DNA of 64,000 nt, taken from Salinibacterium sp. SWN167 (GTDB taxonomy: Bacteria > Actinomycetota > Actinomycetes > Actinomycetales > Microbacteriaceae). A program made the translations under genes and the position numbers. The stretch spans positions 558,001 through 622,000 of the forward strand of contig NZ_JADYWU010000001.1 in assembly GCF_015864665.1 (NCBI RefSeq), read 5' to 3'. A model generated the notes under the pieces. It did no database searches. It was not told where the DNA came from and saw only the letters and a list, made by a program, of their open reading frames with translations. Below are positions 25,450-34,705 of the stretch, one piece after another (position 1 is the first letter of the stretch; each line of letters begins with the position of its first letter).

Positions 25450-26583
25450 GTGAATCCGCAGTCTGAGGGGGAAATCACTCCGGGGGCGATTTCTTCGCAT
25501 CGTCGCGGGCTTCCCACTCATCGGGTGCCGCTGTGGTTGCGAATTGTTCTGACGGTGGCCGTTCTGGTTCCGGTGCTCTGGTTCTTTGTGATCCCGCAGT
25601 TCTCTGATGCCGAAGAATCATTTGAGGCGGTGAAGGATGTGTCGCCGTGGCTGATCGCCGGCGCTCTGCTTCTGCAAATCCTTTCGCTGGTGTCGTATAG
25701 CTCGTTGAGCGGCACTGTGCTCGGATGGGGAAAACTGCGGTTTCGCACCCTGCTCCGCATCGACCTATCGGACCTCGCCCTCAACCACACTCTGCCCGGG
25801 GGAGGCGCTACAGCGGCCGTCGCTAGGTTCCGTTTTCTGACGGCGGAGGGCATCCCGGCCAAACGCGCGCTCAGTGTTGCTGCAGTGCAGGTCGCGATCT
25901 CTAACGTGGCGCTCACGATGGTCTTCGGTGCGGGCATCGTTCTTGCTCTCGCGCAAATTCAGGGCGATACGAGCAACTATGTGCTCGCCGGTGTCGTCGT
26001 CGTAGTTCTGGTGGGTTCGCTGGTGGGCGGAGCGTGGCTCCTGATGGCCCGCACCGAGGGCGTGGCGCGGTTCGCCACGGTGCTCGAACACCGCTTCCCG
26101 TTCGTGGGCAATCGCCTCTCGGGGCTCGTGAGGTCCATCGCTGGCGATCTCCGCACCCTCGGCCATGACCGGCGCAGGCTCGTGTTGGCGGTGCTTTTTG
26201 CGCTCGGCAATTGGCTCTTTGACGCCGCTTCGCTGTGGGTGATGCTTGCTGCGTTCGGGCATCAGCTAGCTCTCGGCCCACTCCTGACCGTGTACGGAGT
26301 GGCGAGCATCATTGCGCTGCTGCCGCTGACTCCGGGCGGGATTGGTTTGGTCGAGGGAATCACGGTGCCCGCGCTGGTCGGGTTCGGGGTGCCACAGGCT
26401 GCCGCCCTGCTCGGAGTAATCGGATGGCGCGTGTTCGAGTACTGGCTACCCATCCCGGTGGGAGCTGGCGCCTACCTCTCGTTGCGCTTGAGCCGCCACC
26501 GTCGGGCCGCCCTCAAACACCGCGCTGCCAACAGCAAACCGCCCCGCACCGAGCACGACCGTAGCCTCAGGAACCCTTCATGA
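25450..26583 (+). CDS. YbhN/AglD-like flippase-domain membrane protein
   Basis: A 377-residue integral membrane protein with about eight helices, of the lysylphosphatidylglycerol synthase TM-region family (UPF0104/YbhN). Typical elements are LALNHTLPGGGATAAVARFRFL near residue 115 and a C-terminal LLPLTPGGIGLVEGI near 300. These proteins are thought to flip or carry lipid-linked molecules. I chose GTG 25450, preceded by AGAAGAGG. The stop overlaps the start of the P-type ATPase gene by four bases (ATGA), so the pair is translationally coupled. Confidence 0.85.
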   Translation: MNPQSEGEITPGAISSHRRGLPTHRVPLWLRIVLTVAVLVPVLWFFVIPQFSDAEESFEAVKDVSPWLIAGALLLQILSLVSYSSLSGTVLGWGKLRFRTLLRIDLSDLALNHTLPGGGATAAVARFRFLTAEGIPAKRALSVAAVQVAISNVALTMVFGAGIVLALAQIQGDTSNYVLAGVVVVVLVGSLVGGAWLLMARTEGVARFATVLEHRFPFVGNRLSGLVRSIAGDLRTLGHDRRRLVLAVLFALGNWLFDAASLWVMLAAFGHQLALGPLLTVYGVASIIALLPLTPGGIGLVEGITVPALVGFGVPQAAALLGVIGWRVFEYWLPIPVGAGAYLSLRLSRHRRAALKHRAANSKPPRTEHDRSLRNPS

Positions 26584-29144
26584 CTGCAGCGTCAAACCAG
26601 AGCGTTTCCGATGGCAACGCGAGTGCCGCTGAGCCTGAGTCGGCATCCCCGTTTTGGGCTTCTGATGCGGAGAGCCTGCAAGCCAGTCTCGGCAGCAGTC
26701 CGGTTGGCTTGAGCTCAGAAGCAGCCGCCAGCATCCTCGAACGCGTAGGCCCCAACCGTCTCAACACTCGCGCCGAGGACTCAGTGTGGCGTCTGCTGGG
26801 CAGGCAATTCATTAGCCCCATCGAACTCATCCTGATTGCGGCGACCATCCTTTCTGGTGCTCTCGGCGACTGGACGGATGCGGCGATCATCTTGGTCATT
26901 CTGTTGTTGTCGGGCTTGCTCGGTTTCTCTCAGGAGCGCAACGCTGGTCGGGCAATGAATGTGCTGTTGGCCACCGTCGAGGTCTCCGCTGTGATCACAC
27001 GAGATGGCACGAACGCGGATATCCCGGTCGGCGAGGTCGTGCCCGGAGACATTGCGATCGTCTCGGCTGGCGATCTCATCCCAGGCGATTGTCTTGTGCT
27101 GAGTTCGAATTCGTTGACCGTGGATGAATCCGCGTTGACGGGCGAAACGTTCCCATCCGAAAAAGTGCCGGGTATTGTTCCAGCCGGAACACCGCTGACG
27201 GGGCGCAGCAATGCGGCGTTCCTCGGCACCCACGTCTCCAGCGGCATGGGGACGCTGCTGGTGGTGCGCACGGGCGGCGCGACAGAGATCGCATCGATTT
27301 CCGACCGGCTCAATTCTCGGCCGCCGCAGAATGGGTTCGAACGTGGGATGACGTCGTTCGGCGTTCTGCTGACCAGACTGATGGTCGTTCTCGTCATCGT
27401 GATCTTCGCCATCAACCTCATCTTGCAGCGCCCGATCATTGACTCGGCGCTGTTCTCCCTCGCGCTCGCGGTCGGGCTGACGCCACAACTGTTGCCGGCG
27501 ATTGTCAGCATCAGCCTTGCTCAGGGCGCGAAGATGATGGCGCGCACTCGAGTGATCGTGCGTCGTCTTGACGCTATTGAGGACTTCGGTTCGATGACGG
27601 TGTTGTGTTCAGACAAAACCGGAACGATGACCGCGGGCGAGATTGAGCTTGATAGCGCGATGGACCTCGAGGGTGCGACCAGTGTCTCCGTGGCGGATTT
27701 GGCCAGCCTCAACGCGGGACTGCAACTCGGGTGGAAGAACCCGATCGATGCTGCGATCGTCGCTGCGCATTCGGTTCCGGCGACGGCGATAGCGCTCGAT
27801 GAGATTCCCTACGATTTTCTGCGCAAACGTCTCAGCGTGCTGGTGCGTCGCGGGCCAGCTGAGCAATCGATCCTGATTTCCAAGGGTGCACTCGATCCGA
27901 TCCTCGGGGTTTGCACACACGCCGCAGTGGCGGCGGGCACGGTACCGATCGCAGAAGTGCTCGCGGGCATCCAGCAGCGCTTCGCCGAGTTAAGCGCCCA
28001 AGGCTTCCGGGTGTTGGGCATCGCGACTCGCCAATTCTCCGACCACGAAAAAGCCACGCCCGGCGATGAATCGGGGATGACCCTCGTTGGACTGCTGACG
28101 TTTGCGGATCCCGTGAAGCCGGATGCCGCAAGCACCTTGGCGGACTTGGGCGCCAGCGGGGTGTCGGTGCGGATGGTGACCGGAGACAACCGACTCGTGG
28201 CATCCCATGTTGCGCACCAGGTCGGGCTCGATGTCACGACCGTATTCACGGGGCACGATATCGATGCCCTTGATGATGCTGCGTTGGCCACCGCCGTTGT
28301 TCCGGTGAAGGTCTTTAGCGAGCTGAACCCGGTGCAGAAAGAGCGCATTGTGCGTGCGTTCCGGGCCGCGGGAGAGGTCGTCGGCTATCTCGGTGACGGC
28401 ATCAATGATTCGCCGCCGCTGCACGCTGCCGATGTCGGCATCTCGGTGAACACTGCTGTTCCCGTTGCAAAACAGTCTGCGGCGATTGTGCTGCTCGACA
28501 AAGATCTGCGCGTGATTCTCGATGGGGTTCTTCAGGGGCGTCGCACGTTTGCGAACACCATGAAGTACATCTTCATGACCACGAGCGCCAATTTTGGCAA
28601 CATGCTGAGCATGGCGATCGCGGCTCTCGTGTTGCCATTCCTGCCATTGCTGGCTGGCCAGATCTTGCTCATCAACTTGCTGACGGACTTACCGGCGACG
28701 TTCATCGCTACAGACTCTGTGGACAAGGCGCAATTGCGTCGACCGCAACGGTGGAACGTGAAGCTCATCCGCAACTACATGTTCGTCTTCGGAGCCCTCA
28801 GCTCGGTGTTCGATCTGGCAACGTTTGCGATTCTGCGGTGGGGCTTTGATGCTGAGGCGCCGGAGTTTCGCAGTGCCTGGTTCCTCGCTTCCATCCTCAC
28901 CGAGGTTGGCGTGTTGTTTGTGCTCCGAACGCGCGGGCGGTTCTATCGCAGCAGGCCAAGTCGCTGGCTCGTGCTCTCCAGCATCGCTGTCGTGATCGTG
29001 GCAATCGCGATTCCTTACTCGCCAGTCGCGACGCTGCTGCAGCTGGTGCCCATCCCGTTTGAACTGCTGGTGTTGGTGATCCTCGTCGCTATCGCGTATG
29101 TCGTGACGACCGAATTAGTGAAGCGGATTTTCTGGCGTCGCTGA
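26580..29144 (+). CDS. mgtA: P-type ATPase, MgtA-like (P3B), probable Mg2+ transporter
   Basis: An 854-residue cation pump. An N-terminal cytosolic domain is followed by helices. The actuator loop contains DESALTGETFPSEK near residue 182. The phosphorylation motif CSDKTGTMTAGE lies near residue 342, MVTGDN near 530 and GDGINDSPPLHAADVGIS near 605. FERGMTSFGVLLTRLM, NFGNMLSMAIAALVLPFLPLL and LLINLLTDLP match the MgtA/MgtB branch rather than Ca2+ pumps. The helix-4 motif reads GLTPQLLP where MgtA has GLTPEMLP, replacing a membrane Glu by Gln. Translationally coupled to the upstream flippase-like gene. Confidence 0.85.
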   Translation: MTAASNQSVSDGNASAAEPESASPFWASDAESLQASLGSSPVGLSSEAAASILERVGPNRLNTRAEDSVWRLLGRQFISPIELILIAATILSGALGDWTDAAIILVILLLSGLLGFSQERNAGRAMNVLLATVEVSAVITRDGTNADIPVGEVVPGDIAIVSAGDLIPGDCLVLSSNSLTVDESALTGETFPSEKVPGIVPAGTPLTGRSNAAFLGTHVSSGMGTLLVVRTGGATEIASISDRLNSRPPQNGFERGMTSFGVLLTRLMVVLVIVIFAINLILQRPIIDSALFSLALAVGLTPQLLPAIVSISLAQGAKMMARTRVIVRRLDAIEDFGSMTVLCSDKTGTMTAGEIELDSAMDLEGATSVSVADLASLNAGLQLGWKNPIDAAIVAAHSVPATAIALDEIPYDFLRKRLSVLVRRGPAEQSILISKGALDPILGVCTHAAVAAGTVPIAEVLAGIQQRFAELSAQGFRVLGIATRQFSDHEKATPGDESGMTLVGLLTFADPVKPDAASTLADLGASGVSVRMVTGDNRLVASHVAHQVGLDVTTVFTGHDIDALDDAALATAVVPVKVFSELNPVQKERIVRAFRAAGEVVGYLGDGINDSPPLHAADVGISVNTAVPVAKQSAAIVLLDKDLRVILDGVLQGRRTFANTMKYIFMTTSANFGNMLSMAIAALVLPFLPLLAGQILLINLLTDLPATFIATDSVDKAQLRRPQRWNVKLIRNYMFVFGALSSVFDLATFAILRWGFDAEAPEFRSAWFLASILTEVGVLFVLRTRGRFYRSRPSRWLVLSSIAVVIVAIAIPYSPVATLLQLVPIPFELLVLVILVAIAYVVTTELVKRIFWRR

Positions 29145-29168
29145 ACGAATGACAGCGGCAGCCACTCG

Positions 29169-29174
29169 TAGAAT
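29169..29174 (+). promoter_or_regulatory. Putative -10 box of a leaderless promoter
   Basis: TAGAAT is followed by six bases and the ATG at 29181. No ribosome-binding site is present. Confidence 0.5.
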
Positions 29175-29180
29175 CAACCT

Positions 29181-29597
29181 ATGAGCCAGAAACGAACAGT
29201 CGCCGCGCGTGCAGGCGTGGCGGTAGGGCACGCGGCAAGTTCCGCTGCTCATGGAACGCGCGAGGCGATCCGCAAGAACCCCAAGGCAGACCGTGTCTAT
29301 CGCACGACTGTCGGTGTCGTCGGCGGCACGACGGTCGCTCTTGGTGTGGTGTTGATCCCGTTGCCCGGGCCAGGTTCGCTCGTGGCCATTGGCGGGTTGG
29401 CTCTTCTCGGTACCGAATTTGAGATGGCAAAGAAAGCGAGCGGCAAAGCGAATGCCCTCGCCCGCAAGGCACTTGCCGCGGCCAACGAGAAGCGTCAACG
29501 GCGGGCGGCTGTGCGGGCTGCCGCCGATTCCGATACCGATTCCGATTCCGCTGCTGCTGTTGTTGGCGTCGGCGACCACGAAGTTTCCGGAGACTGA
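29181..29597 (+). CDS. PGPGW/TIGR02611-family small membrane protein
   Basis: A 138-residue protein. The central hydrophobic part (about residues 45-75) contains LIPLPGPGSLVAIGGLALLGTEFE, the signature of the PGPGW family. The N-terminal half is basic and the C-terminal tail alternates Ala/Arg and then Asp/Ser (DSDTDSDSAAA). The function of the family is unknown. It follows the P-type ATPase with its own leaderless promoter. An octamer repeat tract begins 34 bases after the stop. Confidence 0.8.
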   Translation: MSQKRTVAARAGVAVGHAASSAAHGTREAIRKNPKADRVYRTTVGVVGGTTVALGVVLIPLPGPGSLVAIGGLALLGTEFEMAKKASGKANALARKALAAANEKRQRRAAVRAAADSDTDSDSAAAVVGVGDHEVSGD

Positions 29598-29630
29598 GCG
29601 CTCTCGTTCAGTGACCGTGGTGGTGTGCTC

Positions 29631-29694
29631 GCAGCACCGCAGCACCGCAGCACCGCAGCACCGCAGTACCGCAGTACCGCAGTACCGAAGCACC
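29631..29694. repeat. Octamer tandem repeat, eight units
   Basis: Four GCAGCACC units are followed by three GCAGTACC units and one GAAGCACC, all in register (64 bases). The tract lies between the PGPGW gene stop and the convergent Nudix gene stop. It can expand by slippage and is noncoding. Confidence 0.9.
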
Positions 29695-29698
29695 AGCG

Positions 29699-30256
29699 CT
29701 AATCGGCGCTTGGCTCGTTGGAGGCTCTGCCAGCGATGCTGTTCACAACAGCGGCGATTCTCGCCGGGAAGCTGCTGGGAACATTCTCGGGGAGAGCGTT
29801 CGTGGTGAACCACCGCACGTCTTCGCTTTCGTCGCTGGCCGCGAAGTCGACATCCGCGGCGGCGATCGCGACGAATCCCACATCCCAGTGGGCAGCACAC
29901 GCGAAGCCGCCGTGTAACTCATGACGGTCGAGGTCGACGATCGCCTCGGAGCGCAGAGCGAGCTCGGCGATTCCGGACTCCTCGCGCGCTTCGCGCAGTG
30001 CGGCATCCGCGATCGAGGCGTCCTGTGGTTCGATGTGGCCGCCGAATTGCACCCAAAATTGTCCCTTGCGGTGAAAGCACAGCAGCACGCGCTCAAAGTC
30101 GGGGGAAAACACGAAGCAGGATGCGGTCACATGTTCTGGCCCGCCATCACGCGCGAGCGCATCCGAGCCACCCGCCCTGACAAAGGAGAGGTAAGACTCG
30201 CGGGCGGGTGAAGCGGGGAGTGCTGCAAGGCTGGTCAGGAAGTCGTCGACTATCAC
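29699..30256 (-). CDS. Nudix hydrolase
   Basis: A 185-residue hydrolase for nucleoside-diphosphate-linked substrates. The Nudix box is GGHIEPQDASIADAALREAREESGI at about residues 72-96, with the REAREESG core intact for metal binding. Flanking VTASCFVFSPDFERVLLCFHRKGQFWVQFGG is the usual first part of the fold. The GTG start is preceded by GATAAT six bases upstream on the same strand, supporting a leaderless transcript. The stop abuts the octamer repeat. Substrate unknown. Confidence 0.9.
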   Translation of the reverse strand: MIVDDFLTSLAALPASPARESYLSFVRAGGSDALARDGGPEHVTASCFVFSPDFERVLLCFHRKGQFWVQFGGHIEPQDASIADAALREAREESGIAELALRSEAIVDLDRHELHGGFACAAHWDVGFVAIAAADVDFAASDESEDVRWFTTNALPENVPSSFPARIAAVVNSIAGRASNEPSAD

Positions 30257-30262
30257 TCGGTC

Positions 30263-30268
30263 ATTATC
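30263..30268 (-). promoter_or_regulatory. Putative -10 box of the Nudix gene
   Basis: Reverse-strand GATAAT is followed by six bases and the GTG start. Confidence 0.5.
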
Positions 30269-30396
30269 CGATACGTAGGTCTCGGTCCCGGTTTCGACCT
30301 CGGGGCGGCAACCGTGGGAGACCTCATGTGCACTCCTGCAGGGCAGTTGTGCAGAAACACGCGAACATAAGTGTGGCGGCCGTCGTAAAAGTGCAA

Positions 30397-30402
30397 TAGG
30401 GT
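30397..30402 (+). promoter_or_regulatory. Putative -10 box of the kyn operon
   Basis: TAGGGT is followed by six bases and the ATG of kynA. No ribosome-binding site is visible, suggesting that the operon mRNA is leaderless. Confidence 0.45.
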
Positions 30403-30408
30403 GTCGGC

Positions 30409-31266
30409 ATGTCTGATAACCACAGCGAGCGTGCCCTGGAAGACGAGATTGTCACCGACTTTAGTAAGCGGATGTCGTACGGCTCGTATCTGGAACTCGA
30501 CACGCTGCTGAGCGCGCAGACTCCGCAAAGCACTCCTGAGCATCACGATGAGATGTTGTTCATCATCCAGCATCAGACCACCGAACTGTGGCTCAAGCTC
30601 GTGATCCACGAACTCACCTCGGCCCGCGATCTCATCGCGAGCGACAACCTCTCTATTGCGCTCAAGCGCATTGCACGCGTCAAGCACATCCAGCGAACCC
30701 TCACCGAGCAGTGGTCGGTGCTCGCGACTCTCACGCCGAGTGAGTATTCGCAGTTCCGCGACTACTTGGGCAGCTCATCCGGATTCCAGTCCTACCAGTA
30801 CCGTGCTGTCGAGTTTTTGCTCGGCAACAAGAACGCCGGCATGCTCAAAGTGTTCGAATCGCAGCCTGAAGCCCACGCCCTGCTCAGCAAGCTGCTCGCC
30901 GAGCCCAGCGTCTACGACGAGTTCTTGCGCTACCTCTCCCGCCACGGCTACGACATTCCCGACGCCGTGCTGGGCCGTGACGTGACTCGCGGTTACGAGC
31001 AAAACGACGAGCTTATCGACACCTTCCGCCACATTTACGACAACGAAAGCGAACACTGGCTCGCCTATGAAGCCTGCGAAGAGTTCGTCGACCTCGAAGA
31101 CAACTTCCAACTGTGGCGCTTCCGTCACATGAAAACCGTCATGCGCATCATCGGTACGAAACGCGGCACGGGCGGCTCGAGCGGCGTCGGCTTTCTCCAG
31201 AAAGCGCTCGATCTCACCTTCTTCCCCGAACTCTTTGCCGTGCGCACCGAGATTGGCCGCTCGTGA
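30409..31266 (+). CDS. kynA: Tryptophan 2,3-dioxygenase
   Basis: This heme enzyme opens the indole ring of tryptophan to N-formylkynurenine, the first step of the kynurenine pathway. The 285-residue protein has [11 protein letters not shown], then [19 protein letters not shown] near residues 45-63 with the active-site His. WRFRHMKTV near 240 contains the proximal heme His, and [11 protein letters not shown] near 252 follows. Length fits bacterial enzymes (about 280). Its stop overlaps the next start (GTGA), so it is first in a four-gene operon with an amidohydrolase, kynU and a PaaX-type regulator. Confidence 0.97.
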   Translation: MSDNHSERALEDEIVTDFSKRMSYGSYLELDTLLSAQTPQSTPEHHDEMLFIIQHQTTELWLKLVIHELTSARDLIASDNLSIALKRIARVKHIQRTLTEQWSVLATLTPSEYSQFRDYLGSSSGFQSYQYRAVEFLLGNKNAGMLKVFESQPEAHALLSKLLAEPSVYDEFLRYLSRHGYDIPDAVLGRDVTRGYEQNDELIDTFRHIYDNESEHWLAYEACEEFVDLEDNFQLWRFRHMKTVMRIIGTKRGTGGSSGVGFLQKALDLTFFPELFAVRTEIGRS

Positions 31267-32420
31267 GCGAACAACCAACCCCGCACGAGACTCCGGAGTC
31301 GGCGCTCGCCGTGGATTACGCCGTCGACGGCTACTGGCTGCGGGAATGGCACGGCCCCGCCACCGTTCGAGTGAGCCCCCACGGCATCCGAGTGATTGCG
31401 GATACCGCAAGCCCGACCGCACACCGTCTTCCGGGAGTGCTTCTTCCGGGCTTTCGCGACGCGCACGTTCACCTCGGATTGACTGAGCCGCGCGCTCTCA
31501 TCGCTGGCGGCCTCGCCGCCGTCGACGACTTGGGTGGGCACCCTGAGCGTCTTCAGGAGTGGGCCGCCGACGATACGGTTCCGGAGCTGCACCATGCGGG
31601 AGCTTTTATCACCGCGCCTCACACGTACCCGGCGAACCGGGCCTGGGCGGCGACCCTCGCTGTCGCTGAAGTGCAGACCGGTGAGGAGGCGATGGCGGCC
31701 GTCGCGCAACAACTGGCCGCAGGGGCCACCTTCGTGAAAGTCGCGCTCAATGCTGAAGAGGGGCCCGTGATCGACGATGACACCTTGAGCGCCCTCGTCG
31801 AGTACGCCCACAGTCGGGGAACCGAAGTGGTCGTGCACGTGCAGGGAACTGGCCAAGCCCGGCGAGCATTCGCTGCCGGGGCCGACCGCCTGGCGCACAC
31901 GCCGTGGACCGAGAAACTCAGCGATTCCCTGATCGAGGAGATGGCGCAGCCGAACTCCCGCTTTCTTGCTGGACGTCACTCGTGGATCAGCACCCTCGAC
32001 ATCCACGGTTATGGTCAGCGCGGCCGTGACTTCGCCACCGCCAGCGACAACCTGCAGCGCTTTCATGCCGCCGGCGGCATCATCCGCTATGGCACCGATC
32101 TGGGAAACGGCGACCTCCCGCCCGGCCTTAACCGCCGCGAACTGACCGCACTGCAGGATGCCGGCGTGCGCTACGACGCACTGCTGCGGGCGCTGTGCTT
32201 GCCCGGTTTCGGCAGCACCGTGAGCTACCTCCCCACCGTGCCGCGCGCGGATGCCGACCTCGCGTCGTGGCTCATGACCGCCACCGTGGTCACTGCGCGC
32301 GAGCTGCTTCACCCCAGTTTTGCGGAGGCCGCAGCCGCTGCGCACTCTGCTCGGAACAGCGACGATGTCGTCCCTGCCGCAACAACCCCCATCCCGACCA
32401 CATGGAGGATCGACCTATGA
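31263..32420 (+). CDS. Amidohydrolase-superfamily enzyme, candidate N-formylkynurenine formamidase
   Basis: A 385-residue metal-dependent hydrolase. Metal-ligand candidates fall in superfamily order: H68 and H70 in RDAHVHLG, K159 in FVKVALN, H192 in VVVHVQG, H212 in RLAHTPW and D279 in [11 protein letters not shown]. It starts at GTG 31263 inside the kynA stop and ends in an ATGA overlap with kynU. It therefore sits exactly where the pathway needs a formamidase. No KynB-type gene is present in the window. The formamidase role is inferred from context; imidazolonepropionase-like or cyclic-amide activities are alternatives. Confidence 0.8.
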   Translation: MSEQPTPHETPESALAVDYAVDGYWLREWHGPATVRVSPHGIRVIADTASPTAHRLPGVLLPGFRDAHVHLGLTEPRALIAGGLAAVDDLGGHPERLQEWAADDTVPELHHAGAFITAPHTYPANRAWAATLAVAEVQTGEEAMAAVAQQLAAGATFVKVALNAEEGPVIDDDTLSALVEYAHSRGTEVVVHVQGTGQARRAFAAGADRLAHTPWTEKLSDSLIEEMAQPNSRFLAGRHSWISTLDIHGYGQRGRDFATASDNLQRFHAAGGIIRYGTDLGNGDLPPGLNRRELTALQDAGVRYDALLRALCLPGFGSTVSYLPTVPRADADLASWLMTATVVTARELLHPSFAEAAAAAHSARNSDDVVPAATTPIPTTWRIDL

Positions 32421-33682
32421 CCGAGATCACCGCATCAACCAGTGCGCACCCCGATGCTGGCGCACCCATCGACACGAGCGCCGCGGGTGCCGCGGCGCTC
32501 GATGCCGCTGACCCGCTGAAGCAGTACCCGGCCAAGTTCGTGCGATCAGCCGAAGTGCGGGCCTACCTCGACGGAAACTCGCTCGGGCGACCCACCATCG
32601 CGAGCGCAGCGCGGCTCGCCGAGTTCGTCGACGAGCAATGGGGCGGCCGTCTCATCCGTGGTTGGGATGAAGCGTGGTACGAACTCCCGCTAACGCTCGG
32701 CGACCGTCTCGGCGCTGCCACTCTCGGCGCTGCCCCCGGCCAGACCTTCATCGGCGACTCGACCACTGTCGTGCTCTACAAGCTGATTCGCGCGGGGCTG
32801 AGCGCGCGCCCCGAGCGCAGCGAGATCGTGATCGACACCGGCAACTTTCCGACCGATCGCTATCTGGTCGAGGGGATCGCCGCCGAGCTCGGCAAAACGC
32901 TGCGCTGGATCGATCCCGCGAGCGACGGGGGAGTCACCGCCGCCGAAGTAAAGGACGCGCTCAACGAGAACACGGCCCTTGTCGTGATCAGCCACGTCGC
33001 CTACCGCTCCGGCCACCTCGCCGATATGCCCGGCATCACCGCCCTCGCGCACGACGCAGGTGCGCTCGTGCTCTGGGATCTCTGTCACTCCGCCGGCGTC
33101 GTCGAAACCGAACTCGACGCGTGGGGTGTCGACCTTGCAGCCGGCTGCACGTATAAATACCTCAACGGAGGCCCGGGTTCCCCCGCCTTCGGCTACGTGC
33201 GCGCCGAGCACATCGAGGCCATGACCCAGCCGATCCAGGGGTGGATGGGCAGCAACAGCCCGTTCGAAATGGGCCCCGGCTACGCGCCGCACGACGGCAT
33301 CCGTCGCTTCATCAGTGGCACGCCCTCGATCGTCGGCTCGCTCGCGATGCAAGACATGCTCGGGCTCATTGAAGAGGCGGGCATCCCCGCGATCCGTGCC
33401 AAGTCAATCGCCCTCACCGAGTACGCGCTCGCCCTCGTCGATGAACTGCTCGTGCCGCTCGGCGTCACCCTCAGCTCGCCCCGGGATGCCGCTGAACGAG
33501 GCAGCCACGTCACGATCGACCACGAGAGCTTCGCCGCTGTGAATGCCGAACTCTGGAAGCAGGGAATCATTCCTGACTTCCGTCGGCCCCACGGAATCCG
33601 TCTCGGGCTCTCGCCGCTCAGCACGACCTTCGCTGAAGTGCAGCTGGGCATCGAGGCCATTCACGAGCAGCTCACCAAGTAG
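32417..33682 (+). CDS. kynU: Kynureninase
   Basis: This PLP enzyme splits kynurenine into anthranilate and alanine. The 421-residue protein has YLDGNSLGRP near residue 55, WDLCHSAGVVETELD near 225, and the PLP lysine in AGCTYKYLNGGPGSPAF near 254. GWMGSNSPFEMGPGY near 280 is also family-typical. The ATG at 32417 overlaps the preceding stop, so the gene is translationally coupled. With kynA it converts tryptophan to anthranilate, provided the formyl group is removed between them. The 30-residue N-terminal extension is Ala/Thr-rich and probably disordered. Confidence 0.97.
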   Translation: MTEITASTSAHPDAGAPIDTSAAGAAALDAADPLKQYPAKFVRSAEVRAYLDGNSLGRPTIASAARLAEFVDEQWGGRLIRGWDEAWYELPLTLGDRLGAATLGAAPGQTFIGDSTTVVLYKLIRAGLSARPERSEIVIDTGNFPTDRYLVEGIAAELGKTLRWIDPASDGGVTAAEVKDALNENTALVVISHVAYRSGHLADMPGITALAHDAGALVLWDLCHSAGVVETELDAWGVDLAAGCTYKYLNGGPGSPAFGYVRAEHIEAMTQPIQGWMGSNSPFEMGPGYAPHDGIRRFISGTPSIVGSLAMQDMLGLIEEAGIPAIRAKSIALTEYALALVDELLVPLGVTLSSPRDAAERGSHVTIDHESFAAVNAELWKQGIIPDFRRPHGIRLGLSPLSTTFAEVQLGIEAIHEQLTK

Positions 33683-33688
33683 CCGCCC

Positions 33689-34507
33689 ATGATTCTGGAT
33701 GACTTCGACTCCCGCCCCGGAAGTGCAACGGCCCTACTCCGAACCTTTGTGGGCTCACAGTTGCGTCAGCTGGGTGGCTGGATCTCGTCGGCGCATCTCG
33801 TGCGCATCATGGAGGCGCTGGGAGTATCGGCCAATGGCGCCCGCAGCGCCATCGCCCGCGTTAAATCAAAGGGCCTTCTTGTGCCCGAAATGGTCGACGG
33901 CCAGCAGGGCTACCGAGTGAACGCGGATGCCGTGCCGATGCTCGAGAGCGGCGATCGCCGCGTCTTTAGCTTTCGGCAGCAACGCGAAGATGATCCGTGG
34001 TGTCTGATCTCGTTCTCGATACCGGAGTCACGCCGCGACGAACGCCACCAGCTTCGTCGCAGACTCGGTTGGATCGGGTGTGGCACCGTCGCCACCGGCC
34101 TCTGGATTTGCCCGGCCCACCTCAAGCCAGAAGTGTTGCGCATTCTGGAAAACCTCGAACTGAGCGAGTGCGCGACGCTGTTTATTGCGGGCCGGCCCGA
34201 GACGACTCAGTCGTTTGCGGATGCCGTAGCCCAGTGGTGGGACCTCGATCGTTTGCGTGAATTGCACGACAGTTTTCTCGCCCAGCACTCCGCTCTGGTG
34301 GGTCCGGCGTCGACCGATGCCGAGGCGTTCGCGTGCTACATCCATGCTCTCGATCAGTGGCGTGTGATCCCGTACGTCGATCCGGGGCTGCCGGATTCGG
34401 CGCTGCCGGAGGATTGGCCGGGGCGAGCAAGCATCGATCTCTTCGGTCGCCTTTCGCGCACTTTGGCGGCGCGGGCGCACGCTTTTGCGCGTAATAGCGC
34501 TCACTGA
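33689..34507 (+). CDS. PaaX-family transcriptional regulator
   Basis: A 272-residue regulator. The N-terminal winged helix (TFVGSQLRQLGGWISSAHLVRIMEALGVSANGARSAIARVKSKGLL) is followed by a central PaaX domain with DDPWCLISFSIPESRRDERHQLRRRLGWIGCG and a helical C-terminal domain. PaaX proteins usually repress aromatic catabolism by sensing acyl-CoA esters. Here the gene ends the kyn operon six bases after kynU, so it probably regulates tryptophan breakdown. The ligand could be a kynurenine-pathway product or anthraniloyl-CoA; this is inference. Confidence 0.9.
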   Translation: MILDDFDSRPGSATALLRTFVGSQLRQLGGWISSAHLVRIMEALGVSANGARSAIARVKSKGLLVPEMVDGQQGYRVNADAVPMLESGDRRVFSFRQQREDDPWCLISFSIPESRRDERHQLRRRLGWIGCGTVATGLWICPAHLKPEVLRILENLELSECATLFIAGRPETTQSFADAVAQWWDLDRLRELHDSFLAQHSALVGPASTDAEAFACYIHALDQWRVIPYVDPGLPDSALPEDWPGRASIDLFGRLSRTLAARAHAFARNSAH

Positions 34508-34705
34508 CGACGGCGTCGGCGTGTGCTCCGTGCGAGCAAACCCCCGAAGTGTTGGTGCGCGCATTTCGCACAAGAACAACGGGTTACGCGCACATGAGCA
34601 TTTCGTTTAAAACCTTGGAATGAGCTGTGGGCGGGGCTATCGTCTCAGATACCCCTGTTATGGGGTAGACCGTAGATTTCACAATTCATAAGGGGACTGC
34701 CCGCT

